Origin: Micropterix aruncella
Lineage: Eukaryota; Arthropoda; Insecta; Lepidoptera; Micropterigidae
Reading direction: 5' to 3'
Assembly: GCA_944548615.1 (NCBI GenBank)
Contig: OX155961.1
Span: 34,013,134-34,077,133, forward strand
Length of the DNA stretch: 64,000 nucleotides
The position numbers and the translations under genes were made by a program. Positions 11,846-22,879 of the stretch are shown here, in pieces; within the stretch, counting starts at the first letter, position 1, and each line of letters begins with the position of its first letter. The notes under the pieces are model-generated. The model did no database searches, was not told the origin of the DNA, and saw only the letters and a program-made list of their open reading frames with translations.

Positions 11846-13130
11846 ATAGAATATAAATATAGGGACGCTTCGACTTTTTTTACCGTTTCCCAATTTCAAT
11901 TGTCGTTTAAAATATTACTATTGTCAATTGTCAAAAGATTAATCGCATCAATAAAATAGTCATTTAGCATATTATAATATCTAAGGGCTTTGTATTATAC
12001 CCAATGTCAATGTCCGAAGTGTCAGGACCCTTATTTATTAACACCTCTGGAAGTTAAATGTAATTACATCAAGGGGCGTACATCGCTTAAACCTTAACGG
12101 CGATCTTTCTCAAGATGTAATAATTTTCCACCAAGGCCTGGCGGCCGCGGTCGTGTCGACAAGTTGTCACTTGGGAAATTAGAGTCAAAAAAAAAAAAAA
12201 ATAGGCTACACTTACTCACGTTTTCCTAGAGTGATGTAATATCCATACAACCACTACGATCATTAGACAAGGCACATTAACCCTGGAACCGTACCGTGGA
12301 GTGGAGTGAGGTTGATTCCGGGAGTTAAGATTAATCACTTGGTCATTGTTTTCCATTTCATTAACGCTAGAAAGATAGTCTGCGTAAAATTGACGCAATC
12401 GTGAGCAAAGTATTGCTCTCTCTATCCAAACATAGCTAATCATGCGCTGTTCATTACAGACATCTCACTCGTCACTCAGACCTACATCTATGTAGATGTA
12501 CATGCCGCTCAGTTAAGCGCCACCAATTTAGAAATATTACCGTATATGCGAAAAAGATGTATGTCTAAAGCATAATATGGATATATGCCAAAGCTGTTTA
12601 GATTAATTTATTTTAATTCATCTGATTCGTATATAACAAGTAGTGTTATATTTACTTAATACTAATATTAAAATACCTTATTATTATTAAATATTAAGGA
12701 ACGATGACTCTCTCATTTTAACGTAATTATTAATTAACATAAGTGTAGATCGTGTTTTTATGTTGATTCTTACCATTTCTTTTGGCGATGATTTTTTTTA
12801 ATTTTAAACAGCATAGAAACGAGTAGGATGCTATTATTTATTTGAACGTGTTATTTTGTCGATTTTACGGTTTGCTTCTACCAGGTATCTTCGAACGGAA
12901 CTTTCCGAAACGCGAACCACTCAACCATCCACGCGTGAAATTATGATGGAAAGAGAAAAATACGAAATTAATTTGCTAATAAATGGATAATTATTAATTA
13001 ACATACTAATTAAATATACATAAGATACTTCCGCGTTGAAAACCAATCCTCCTGGCATAACTTTGCCTAGATTATAATACGTAAAAATCAGATGCCTAAA
13101 GGGCACGCTCACACTGTTTATTAGACAAAA
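11846..13130. other. intronic, no feature recognised
   Basis: AT-rich sequence with a poly-A run at 12187-12201. Short GC-richer islands near 12130 and 12900 show no recognisable protein or element end on either strand. Confidence 0.5.
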
Positions 13131-13134
13131 TTTA

Positions 13135-14060
13135 AAAAAAAACTGACTCCAATTATTTTTTATAAATGCAGCAGCCGTATCATGGTGAAACTTAGAACGG
13201 GCTATAATAATTGAATGCGTATACAAAATTTCGTGTCTGTGCTGTTGGCCGTTGAGGAGTTCCCTCGTTGGAAGCCAACCCTAGTTGCCGCAATCCTGTC
13301 TTGGTGAAACTTAGAACAAGCGGTCGTAATTCAATGCATATACGAAATGTCGTGTCTGTGCTGTTGACCGTTAAGGAGCCCCCTCATCGGGAGCCAACAC
13401 TGGGTGTCATGCTTACCATAAAAAAATGCTTTGTCATCGGAACTGAACCAACATGTAAATTTTCAACTTCATATGATAATATTTGTTGAGTTACCTCAAT
13501 TCCTCATGGATCGAGAACAGAATTTTGATAAAAATGAGACCAATCTAGAAGTATATCCTCTCAAATAAAAAAATAATTGTCTAAATCGGCTCATAAATGA
13601 CTGAGTTCTGAGGTAACTAACATTAAAAAATAAAATACAACCGAATTGATAACCTCCTCCTTTTTTGAAATCGGTTAAAAATAATGTAGCGCTGTAACAA
13701 TGTAAAAATTAGTAATGCTCTGAAGAAAGCAATGATGAGTGATAGTATTGACATGTCAAAATGATTACAGTATGATAATCTGTATTTATTAATCGACTTC
13801 AAAAAAGGATGAGGTTATCAATTCGGTTGTATTTTTTTAAATCGGTCAACAGCAAATACACGAAATTTTGTATACGCATTCATTTACGACAACCTGGTCT
13901 AAGTTTCACTAAGACAGGTTTTTAACGATGAAACTCCTTAATTGTCAACAGCATAGACACGAAATTTTGTATACGCATTCAATTATGATATCTCGTTCTA
14001 AGTTTTACCATGACATGGCTGCGCATGTATAAAAAATTGGAGTCGGTTTTTTTTTTGTTA
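13135..14060. repeat. dispersed family Z ('accgacttcaaaaaa' end), two inverted partial copies
   Basis: Family Z carries 'cgacttcaaaaaaggatgag' at one end and an 'attggagtcggtttttt' block at the other, with a 'gttggctcccgatgagg' segment and 'acgaaattttgtatacgc' between. Here the blocks appear at 13135-13500 and again at 13795-14055. Relatives are at 45085-45740 and 51888-52435. This repeat is common in moth and butterfly introns. I cannot name its class, and it has no coding potential. Confidence 0.75.
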
Positions 14061-14399
14061 AAATTTGTCTATTATATTACTGTTTTTATATACTCGTATT
14101 TTTTGTAATTATTTATGCTTTTTTTTGTCATTTTAAATTTTTCATTGTTATAATATTCCTTGTATTAAATTTTGGATATGTAATAAATAAAATAACTACT
14201 GCCCATTTAGATTTAAAACTTCGATCTTTTAAAACGTATTCACACATTAATTGGTGTAACTTACAATGTTTACTTGCTCTATAAAAGCAACAGTTTGGTG
14301 CAGGTGGAAGATGGAACAGCTCCATTTGGCGTGTGGATCGCGATGGTACACAGAAAAATACCATTCGAAGCAGATCAGATCAATCAATGTAGCTTTTCA

Positions 14400-14840
14400 A
14401 TATCTAATGGAAAAATACCAATAACTAACTGAAAATACGTCTGCGCATTGCTTTATTAGTTGTTATGCTGGGGCCACACTAACGGAAAATGCCATTAATT
14501 ATCGCGATGATGGACGTTGAACGTTGGTTTAGCCACGACTCGTCGCCATAGTTTTACAACGGCATTTAAATTGCCAACGGCAATTAATTGATTTAACTCA
14601 AACCCCTTTCCAACAGGGAAAATCGTGCTATGTCGATGTTGTTGTATAAAAAAGAGGTTGCCCCTAAGTTCATGAAATAAATAATGCAAGATTTATGACA
14701 AAGCATCAACACACATATTATCACATTAATTAGGTTTATATTTTTGGTAAATTTGTGTAATAACCTTGAGCTGATGGAGAGCAAAAAATCAGTGATTGTA
14801 AGTCGTTATTTTTTTTACAGTCTGAGCTCATAATACGAAT
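14400..14840. other. intronic, unrecognised
   Basis: It contains 'gctggggccacactaacgg' near 14468, which looks like the end of a DNA element, but I found no matching inverted end. Minus-strand open frames at 14495-14784 have no recognisable domain. Confidence 0.4.
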
Positions 14841-14929
14841 TCGATGGGGATTTTTAAAGAAAAATGACATCGCAAGTTCTTTCCGTGTACTCTTTATGTT
14901 GGGCCCACTTTCCAACAGCTTTAACTGAA

Positions 14930-16300
14930 TGGCGTCAGCATTTCTCCATACATGTCACAAAAATGAAGTCCATTATATTGCGCGGCACATTGGACAGATC
15001 TTTAATAGTTACCGATAAATACTACCGGCGTATTTGCAGGGACTTCATTTTTGTGACATGTATGGAGTAATACTGACGTCACGCGTTATATTGTTAATCA
15101 GTATGGCCATTTGTTTCAAGTTCTTATGTGCATCCACTGTTTACTGATAAATTTTCAGTTTTTCCAAAACACTTTGGGGACACTAATTAAAATTACACCT
15201 TTTCCAGTACGCCAGCGCCAGGTCTGGTCCCGGAGGCTGGCTTGCTGAATTTACCCCGGAATTTATTTATTTATTTATTTAAGAATTAATTACTATTAAA
15301 CATCGATTTTCTTACAAAAATAACAGGAACCGAATGGCAAAACCTTATGCTTATTTGATTCTGTCACCCAACTGGGACTAGCCCGTTCTAGGGTGGACAG
15401 GACTCCAATATTACAATCAATTTTGTACAAGCTTTAGTAAAAAGCTAATAACACTAAATTTCCCTAAAATGTGGTCTTAAAAAAATAATATAAAAAATAT
15501 TAAAAGATAATATAATAAATAAAATTCAATTCCATTATATAATCGGTAATAAATATAATATAAAATTCGATTAAATAATATAAATAAAGTTATATGTGAG
15601 AAAAGAAAGAAACAGTCATTATTATTTAAAATATGTTAATTATTATAGAATTAAATATAAAAATACCTAGTCAAAAAAAGGACAATTCATTTTCAAAATA
15701 ATGTATAACAAAGTCAAATAATTTTTGGTAGTTAGTTCAATGTTAAAATATACTCCACATACATGTTTAAAAGTATGTTAATAATTTGTGCACCTAGGTT
15801 TCATTAAACTATTATTTCTAACATTTGATGTACCTATGGTTAGTCTGTCATGATTCGATAACCATTTCTTAAATTTATTAATTCCCTAAATGTCAAATTC
15901 ATTTTTATTTCCATATTGATCAGATTGTGAAATCCTGGCGTAGTGAAAGAGTAATGTCTTTGTCCAAATGATGTTTTCATTCTGGGTATAAACTTGTCTC
16001 GTTGGTCTTAGGTTCTGAATTATTCCTAAATTTGAGTTATTGTCCAAAAATAGCTTTAAGAGGGAAGTTTTTAGAAAAAGTTGCCTACAATCAAGAACTT
16101 TAGCTTCTTTATAAAGTTCATTAGTGGGATGGCGATATGGTCTACGTAGAAAAAAAAATAATATAAATTTCTGCGCAACTTGCAATGACTCTAGCAGGGT
16201 TTTACCACATCTACCCCATCCACTTATGCCGTAAGTAATAAGCGAAAAAAATCTATGGTCAAAATACCGTCTGGTCGCTGCCTCTTGGACTATAAGTTGT
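14930..16300. mobile_element. long-TIR foldback element, copy 1, split by a LINE
   Basis: The core holds a perfect 28-bp inverted pair at 14944-14971 and 15040-15067 ('ctccatacatgtcacaaaaa' and onward). The right arm 15090-15257 matches the right arm of copy 2 at 17275-17445 ('acgccagcgccaggt', 'aaaattacacctttt'). That arm stops at about 15258 and resumes at about 16250 with 'tatggtcaaaata...gtcgctgcctcttgga', as in copy 2 at 17446-17510. The gap is exactly the LINE at 15259-16249. The left arm beyond 14930 is not conserved with copy 2. Confidence 0.8.
15259..16249 (-). mobile_element. CR1/jockey-type LINE, 5' truncated, nested in a foldback
   Basis: The minus strand encodes 'ITYGISGWGRCGKTLLESLQ' near 16240 and then an open stretch with 'VAQKFILFFFLRRPYRHPTN' and 'KVLDCRQLFLKTSLLKLF', the standard C-terminal blocks of CR1-like LINE proteins, ending at 15886. 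A long AT-rich 3' UTR follows and ends in an (aaat)n tail at 15281-15262. It is inserted in the right arm of the foldback element, so it is younger than that element. Confidence 0.82.
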
Positions 16301-16466
16301 AGCAGTCATAATGATATTCTAGATCTTTCCAATGGTAAATACGTTATTGTTATTAACGAGGTGAGCCCAGCGCCCATACATTTATACCCATTGTCTTTTG
16401 GTATAGACGTTATGATAGTTGCTCTTTTCATTATACCCTCTTCCTTATATTGATCTAGATCCAACC

Positions 16467-16765
16467 TTAACCCTTAAACCCTACCCCGGGGTTTTCACAC
16501 CCAGTGATTTGTTTTTTACTTTGAAGTGAAATCTTACTTTCTTACTTTCAAGTGAAATCGGTTTGATTCTTCCAGTACTTTATTAACTCGTGGTTACCTA
16601 CGAACGCGCCAGTCGCGTGCGCGCGCCAATTATGTGTATATTACACCCCACATTACAAATTACAAATAATTACAATAATTACACATTACAAATATAGTGC
16701 AATCTATTAATACACCCCAGTGTAGTAATAGTGTACGTAAGAATAACGGTAGGGTTTAAGGGTAA
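16467..16765. mobile_element. MITE with 16-bp inverted ends
   Basis: Left end TTAA-CCCTTAAACCCTACC (16467-16485), right end GGTAGGGTTTAAGGGT (16748-16763). The right target copy reads GTAA rather than TTAA. The interior contains repeated 'actttgaagtgaaatc' type sequence and no ORF. It could belong with piggyBac-type MITEs, but the imperfect TTAA leaves this open. Confidence 0.65.
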
Positions 16766-16843
16766 ATCAAATCACGAGGAATCGCCGGCATCTACAGGAG
16801 CATCTGATTTAGCCCCCGGGTATAACAGATGATATTTTTGGAA

Positions 16844-17503
16844 CCAGCGACAAAAAAATGCAAGAGTTTTGTTAAAGCTGACACTTTCAGATTAGACAAC
16901 ATTTTACCGCGCATACAGACCATATAATGCCGGGGTAGAGTCAGCAGGCTAGATTCCATGTCACCTGGCACTGGAGTACTAGGAAAGGTGTAATTTTAAT
17001 TATTAGTACTAAAGTGTTTTGAAAAAGCTGAAAACTCATCAGTAGCCAGTGGATGCAATTAAGAACTCGAAACAAATGGTCAGAATGCTTAACAATAAAA
17101 CGCGTGGCGTCAGCATTACACCATACATGTCACAAAATGAAGTCCCTGCAAATACGTCGGTATGCATTTGTCGGTATAATAACTATAACGCATCTGTCTA
17201 ACGTACCGTACAATATAATGGACCTTATTTTTGTGACATGTATGGAGAAATGGATGTCACACATTTTATCGGCAGTCTGACTATTTGTTTCGAATTCAGA
17301 ATTGAATCCATTGTCTACTGATGAATTTTCAGCTTTTCAAAAACACTTTGGGGGTACTGATTAAAATTACACCTTTTCTAGTACGCCAGCGCCAGGTGTC
17401 CCGGAGTCTAGCCTGCTGACTCTACCCCAGCATTCTATGGCCAAAATATTGTCTGATCTGAAGTATCAGCTTTTACAAAACTCTTGCACTCTTTGTCGCT
17501 GCC
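16844..17503. mobile_element. long-TIR foldback element, copy 2 (complete)
   Basis: An almost fully palindromic unit. The left arm runs 'ccagcgac', 'gcaagagttttgttaaagct', 'ccggggtagagtcagcaggc', 'ggaaaggtgtaattttaat'. The right arm returns the same blocks inverted, ending 'gtcgctgcc' at 17503. The centre holds 'ccatacatgtcacaaaa' and its inverse. There is no ORF of note, so it is non-autonomous. It is homologous to 14930-15258 plus 16250-16300. Confidence 0.85.
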
Positions 17504-17950
17504 TCTTGGACTTTGAGCACCTACCGTTATAAGAGTGTATCTTCTAATTTATTTGAGTGTAGGGTGGCGGTAGATAACAATAGAGGCGGTCGACGATAAT
17601 TATTATTACGGTCGCGTGTTTAGACATGCGAGCTGTTCGGTTGCGGTTGCGGCTACGACATCAAATGCGGGCCACGATGCGTAACTCGTAACCGCAACGC
17701 GACGTGTCTCCGAAACGAGATCAAATCAAATCAAATCATTTTGTAGCAAGGTCGTAGGTTCAGCGAATGTTGGAAGAGGAATGGTTGCGGTGTGGACAAC
17801 TGGGAGAGACAACACACGTTGTTTTTGAAATCGGTCCACCATAGGTATATATAGGTATAACTTTATTTTTGACCATCGATGTTTGCGTTACGATGTTGGT
17901 ATCGATGCAGTTTAGCTATTAAGACCCAGTTGTATAGGGTCGGTCAAACG
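17504..17950. other. intronic, no feature recognised
   Basis: Mixed composition with 'atcaaatcaaatcaaatcat' near 17721, a common 3' tail type for lepidopteran non-LTR remnants. No coding sequence or element end is recognised. Confidence 0.4.
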
Positions 17951-17954
17951 CACA

Positions 17955-17988
17955 GCTCTCCCTTCTGCCTTCAGGCAGAAGGGAGAGC
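17955..17988. repeat. perfect 16-bp hairpin with 2-base loop
   Basis: gctctcccttctgcct and its exact reverse complement are separated by two bases. The surrounding sequence at 17935-18030 resembles part of family X near 41690-41760 ('gggtaggac', 'cctgcg'). The hairpin is therefore probably a local inverted duplication inside an old X copy and not a terminator of a gene. Confidence 0.9.
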
Positions 17989-18027
17989 CGGGGTAGGACG
18001 CTGGCCTGCGGGCCAGTCTGCTGTTAG

Positions 18028-18098
18028 CAACAGACTGTTAGGTTTATATAAACCAACAGACTGTTAAGTTTATATAAACCAACAGACTGTTAGGTTTA
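18028..18098. repeat. 26-bp minisatellite, 2.7 copies
   Basis: The unit 'caacagactgttaggttta' plus 'tataaac' starts at 18028, 18054 (one change) and 18080 (truncated). It runs into a (ttta)n stretch at 18095-18119. From 18120 to 18599 I see only AT-rich sequence without a recognisable feature. Confidence 0.92.
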
Positions 18099-18599
18099 TT
18101 TATTTATTTATTTATTTACATATACATATAAATTCAAATTCATGAGCACAACAGAAAATGAAATGACAATCTAGGAAATGCCGTCGTATGCTTTTAAAGT
18201 TATATATACATGACACATACATCTGTCTGAGCCCAGTTTACATAGCGCATCTTTCTATCATGCTAAGAAAAGAGCAGCCGAGCCCGCCTTGCTAGGCACC
18301 CCTGTGTTAAGGCGAGCTCACTTCGGGAGTCACACTAGAGTGCCACGGTTGTGTCAAGGAAAGATCCAAAAAATTTTTTTTTATTATTATTATTTTTTAA
18401 ATTTATAATCATTATTAATATTATTATTATTTTTTATTTTTTTATTTTAAACAATTGTCTAAACCGCAGAATAAAATCTACAAGCTCGAATCCCCTCTTT
18501 TGTAATATAGAGGTGATTGTCGCATCGTACTCATATGAGTTCCGCTCGTTTCACTGTAAATATTGCTATCCATAATGCAGGTAGGCAGATAGTTTCGTA

Positions 18600-18848
18600 T
18601 TGACCCCTCAAATGTGAGGCGTCCCTTAAGGGATGCCTTGGCAAAATGTATACAAAATGTATATAAATTTATATAAATATAAATATAAATGTAAATGTGC
18701 GCCGCTTTATAGTAATCCGCTCTATAGTAATGCTATAGCTCTATAGTAAACCCCGCTCTATGTAAATGTAAATGTAAATGTAAATATAAATTTATATACA
18801 TTTTGCCGTAGGCAACCCGAGCTAATCGCCATTCATTTGAGGGGTTAA
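18600..18848. mobile_element. piggyBac-type MITE, copy 2
   Basis: Same ends and interior as 5930-6166. The left target site reads TTGA and the right TTAA. It carries extra 'gtaaat' units inside the AT-rich block. The two copies are very similar, pointing to recent activity of this family. From 18849 to 19290 the sequence is AT-rich with nothing recognised. Confidence 0.8.
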
Positions 18849-19309
18849 ACGCAACTGAACTGATTGACTAGTGATTAACGACTTCAGGGGTTCGCAGCAA
18901 GCGGTTTTCTAACAACGTTTTATAACACTTTTTAAATAATAAAAGTTATACAGTTACTAAATTAAACTAAAAGTTAGATACATACTTACATTTTATAATA
19001 GTAGCCGTAGAAATAATTATATTAAAAAAAAAAACAATAGTATACATTTATAATATAAATGGATATAATATGACATAATAGATAATAAAAATTATTAAAT
19101 TACTCGATAGTCAGATAGTCAAATAAAATATATAAAAAATAAAATGTTTAGGGCACTTCTATTACATTAAAATTCAATATAGAAAAATAGCGATTCAACC
19201 CCAACTCTACCCATGTTTAGAAACCAAGTATGGATTTGTTTCTTGAAAATAATGATGCTATTATAGATTTAATATAGTTTTCAACTATATTAAATCCCCT
19301 AGGACGCCG

Positions 19310-19812
19310 GTGGTTAGGTCCCCTAGGACGCGGACGGTTTTGCGCACCGTGTGGCGTCAGCCAATCGATTGTGCATTCCGATTAACAGCCGAAGGAGTCT
19401 GGAAACAGTAATGTTTCCTATAGAGCGGGGGTGTTGTTAACCGTATGGCAACTGCTCTTGAAATGACAATTTGGCCACCAGATCCCGGGTGAATAAGCCG
19501 AGCAAATGATACCGTGGTCCGCAATAGATTTGGTAGGCACCGTATGACCGTTTCGTAGGAGGTATCCTGAAGGTTAATTCCAGATGGAGATCTCTTTCCA
19601 AACTGGTAGTCAGGGGGCGAGGCTTACCGCTGTGTACCTTTCCCGGTGCCTGGCCGTAAGGCGTTGGCCTCTGACGGGCAGGTGGCGTAACTAGACAGTG
19701 GATTGTTTTTCGTCTTAAGTCTTCTGCGCTCACCTCACGGAGACAGAGCGATACAATATCGTTAAAACTTCCTGAGGTGACGGGTTCGCTCGTTGTAGTT
19801 GACAGCTCTAGT
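19310..19812 (-). repeat. repeat family X, copy B
   Basis: On the minus strand it begins 'gctgtcaactacaacgagcg' at about 19809 and continues through 'cacctcaggaagttttaacg', 'gaggccaacgccttacgg', 'accttcaggatacctcc', 'ctattgcggaccacgg', 'cccccgctctataggaaac' and 'cacaatcgattggctgacg'. It is then interrupted by a short local repeat ('cgtcctaggggac' twice) near 19310-19330. The 3' 'ttagctccc' end is missing. Confidence 0.85.
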
Positions 19813-19855
19813 TGTTGTTATCGATGATAACATCGATGTTTATCGATGATAACAT

Positions 19856-19970
19856 GTAGCGTCCGTAGCCACGTTGTCACCGGTTCTCCTCGTTGTTACG
19901 GAAGTTAAGCAGCGTTGGGCGCGGTCAATACTTGGATGGGTGACCGCCTGAGTGACTGCGTGATGCTATA
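19856..19970 (+). pseudogene. 5S rRNA-like sequence (pseudogene or 5S-derived head)
   Basis: About 115 bp align along the full length of an insect 5S rRNA. The best part is 19900-19950: 'gaagttaagcagcg', 'gggcgcggtcaatacttgg' and 'atgggtgaccgcctg', which are the A-box and C-box regions of the internal polymerase III promoter. The 5' part ('gtccgtagccacgttg', 'caccggttctc') also fits. The 3' end ('agtgactgcgtgatgct') and the middle are diverged, so base pairing of the mature 5S fold is damaged. The LINE coding frame begins about 15-20 bases after it. A 5S gene array is not present. Confidence 0.85.
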
Positions 19971-19987
19971 AATGCCCACCTAGAAGA

Positions 19988-22843
19988 TGGTGCCAATAGG
20001 CAACAAACACTCTCTTTAATAATGCTCTTTCTGAGGAGTTTGATATTATATGTCTAACTGAAACATCCCTAATAGATGGAATAGGGGACTCCGAAATTTT
20101 GGATTCTCGCTACGCTATTTTTAGACGGGATAGAAACTATGCTATGACAGGACAATCTCGGGGCGGTGGTTTACTGATAGGCGTTAAGCACCATCTGTCA
20201 GTCCGCTTACGTGAGGATTGGTCCACCTCTGCAGAAGACCTTTGGGTATCCATCTCCTCTTCGCGGTCTAAATCATGTTTTCATCTATGCTGCTGCTATT
20301 TCCCCCCTGACAGAAATCATGCGGAAAATGTTAATTCCTTATTGCTAAAATTAAGTGACATACGAAGTAATTATCCTGACGATAATTTTGTAATTGTTGG
20401 AGATTGGAATTTCCCCAAGATCAAATGGATTAACTCGTCAGAGAGTGGTGCAATCCCAGTTCAATATACTGACAGTCTCAGTTGCCATTTTATCGATACC
20501 TTGTCATTTCTGCTCTTGAATCAATATAACACTCAGTATAACAAGTTGGACAGAATATTAGACCTCGTACTTAGTAATTTAGAATGTACAGTTGAGACTT
20601 GCTCAAATCCTTTTGTTCCTATAGATGAATACCACCCAGCTCTTCTGATCTCGATTCCAATCTCCTTAAAATCACTTAACTGTAATGCTCGAGTCATAAA
20701 ATTGTTCGGGCAAGCAGATTACTCACTTATTAATGAAGCACTATCAAAGGTTGACTGGGACTCAAAAATTAACAATTGCGAAATGGAATTAGCCACCATA
20801 CGTTTCTATAAAGTCCTTAATGGTATCATCAGCGAGCATGTACCGTCGAAAACTATTTCGCATCGTCAATTTCCTCCTTGGTATGATGCATCATTGATCA
20901 AAATAATCAAAGAAAAGCACAAATTCCACCGTAAATGGAAGATAACCGGTAATCTCGTCCACTATGAGGCATTTTCAATACTTAGAAGACGCCATAAAGA
21001 ATTAAATAGTCTTCTTTACGAAGCCTATATAGAGAAGTCTGAAGAATACATAAAAGACAACTCAAAATTCTTCTGGAAATATGTAAAATCTAAACGATCC
21101 ACCCCCGGTATCCCGTGCGAAATGAATTTTAATTCTGATGTAGCCACGAGTGGTCCGGATATTTGCAAGTTATTTTCTCAGTATTTTCAATCAGTTTATG
21201 AAAACCACGATCCTCATATTGACTTCCGCGTACCTAGTTACCCCAACCAACAATCAGTCGACATATACGACGTACGATTTGACGAGGAAACAACCTATAA
21301 TTATTTGCGCAAAATAGATATAAACAAAACCGCTGGCTCTGATGAAATACATCCTATATTTGTCCTTAACTGTGCATTAAATTTGGCTTATCCACTAACG
21401 ACATTGTTCCGTAAATCATTAATAGAAGGCGTTTTCCCCAAAATATGGAAACAAGCATATATATGTCCAATATTTAAGCAAGGTTCGCGAAATAATGTTC
21501 AAAATTATCGTCCAATATCAAAACTCCCAATATTTAGTAAGTTAATGGAAAAACTCGTATTCGAACAATTATTCGCAGCTGTTCGTTCAGTCATAGTCCC
21601 AGAACAACACGGATTTTTCAAATCAAGGTCTGTAGAAACCAACCTTATTACCTTCACTGATTCTGTCCTTAAGTCTATGGATAAACGTATACAGGTTGAT
21701 GCTCTATACACAGATTTTTCTAAGGCATTTGATAAAATAAATCATAACTTACTTTTAAAAAAGTTATGAGCTTTGGGGATTAGGGGTGACTTGTATCGCT
21801 GGATTTCCTCGTATATGGCATATCGGACTCAAGCGGTAGTTGTTCAGGGTTATCAATCCGAGTTTTCTGAAATTCCTTCAGGGGTACCGCAAGGCTCCCA
21901 CTTAGGACCACTTCTTTTCCTTCTATACCTCAACGATATCACCAATTGCATGCTACATTCCAATATAGTCATATATGCGGATGACACGAAGATTTTTAGT
22001 GAGATCCGATCAATTAATGACTGCCTTAATTTGCAGGCAGATATAAACCGCCTTATGAAATATTGTTCAGATAACTGTCTCTTCGTTAACGTAAACAAAT
22101 GTCACATAATCACATACTCCAGAAAAAATACTAATATAATGTTTGACTACAAATTGAATGGCGCTATAGTTGGAAGAGAATCAGCGGTGCGAGATCTTGG
22201 GATTACACTTGACACGAAAATGCTATTCGCTGAACACATCGATAATATTATTAGAAAAGCATATAAATTACTAGGTTTTATTCTAAGGGTATCATCGGTA
22301 TTCAAATCCACTGACACGCTTAAAACCCTCTATAATTCCTATGTAAGAAGTCAGTTGGAATTTGCATCAGTGGTCTGGAATCCCCAATATTTGACTTACA
22401 TATCGCGGATCGAATCGATACAAAAAAGATTTGTGAAGCGATTAAATTTCACTTCTTTCACTAAGCCCAGCTCCTATGAGGAATCCTTAAAAGCCCACAA
22501 TTTAATGTCATTGGAGAGCCGTAGAGTCTTGATCGATGCCGTATTCTTGCATGGGTTGGTAAATAATTCCATCGATGCGAACGCGATTTTGGAGCGCATT
22601 GAATTTTATGTTCCTCCCCGCCCTGTTCGATCGCATCGGCTATTTCATCTCCCTGTGGTGAAAACCAACGCATCTCAAAATGCATTTCTATACAGAGCGT
22701 GTCATAGATATAATACAGACTTTTTAAGTGTGGACATATTACACTCATCAAAAACCTCTTATAAGAACTCAATAAAAAAAAATTCTACAGTTTATCTAGA
22801 TGATCACATAACATTTATACATATTATATTTCATTTAATTTAG
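19988..22843 (+). pseudogene. LINE endonuclease/reverse transcriptase ORF with one in-frame TGA
   Basis: One reading frame spans this interval with a single TGA at 21767-21769, between 'NHNLLLKKL' and 'ALGIRGDLYRW', most simply a Trp or Ser codon mutated. Endonuclease part: 'FDIICLTET', 'GDWNFPKIKW' and 'DEYHPALLI' (catalytic His region). Reverse transcriptase: 'NYRPISKLPIFSKLMEKLVF', 'DFSKAFDKINH' (first catalytic Asp), 'GVPQGSHLGPLLFLLYLNDI', 'YADDTKIF' (the catalytic YADD at about 21973) and 'DLGITLD'. The thumb and C-terminus follow to a normal stop. The N-terminal part of the endonuclease and ORF1 are missing. It would copy the element by target-primed reverse transcription. Being so nearly open, it inserted recently. 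Confidence 0.92.
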
Positions 22844-22879
22844 TTCAAGGACATAATTTTATCTCAAGTATATTCTTTA

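Noticed and set aside
17955..17988. Rho-independent terminator
   Set aside because: No U-tract, no bacterial gene upstream, and eukaryotic context.
18028..18098. CRISPR-like array
   Set aside because: Repeats are directly tandem without unique spacers, in a eukaryotic intron. It is a minisatellite.
19856..19970. Functional 5S rRNA gene
   Set aside because: The 3' end and central helices diverge from 5S, and no T-run terminator follows directly.
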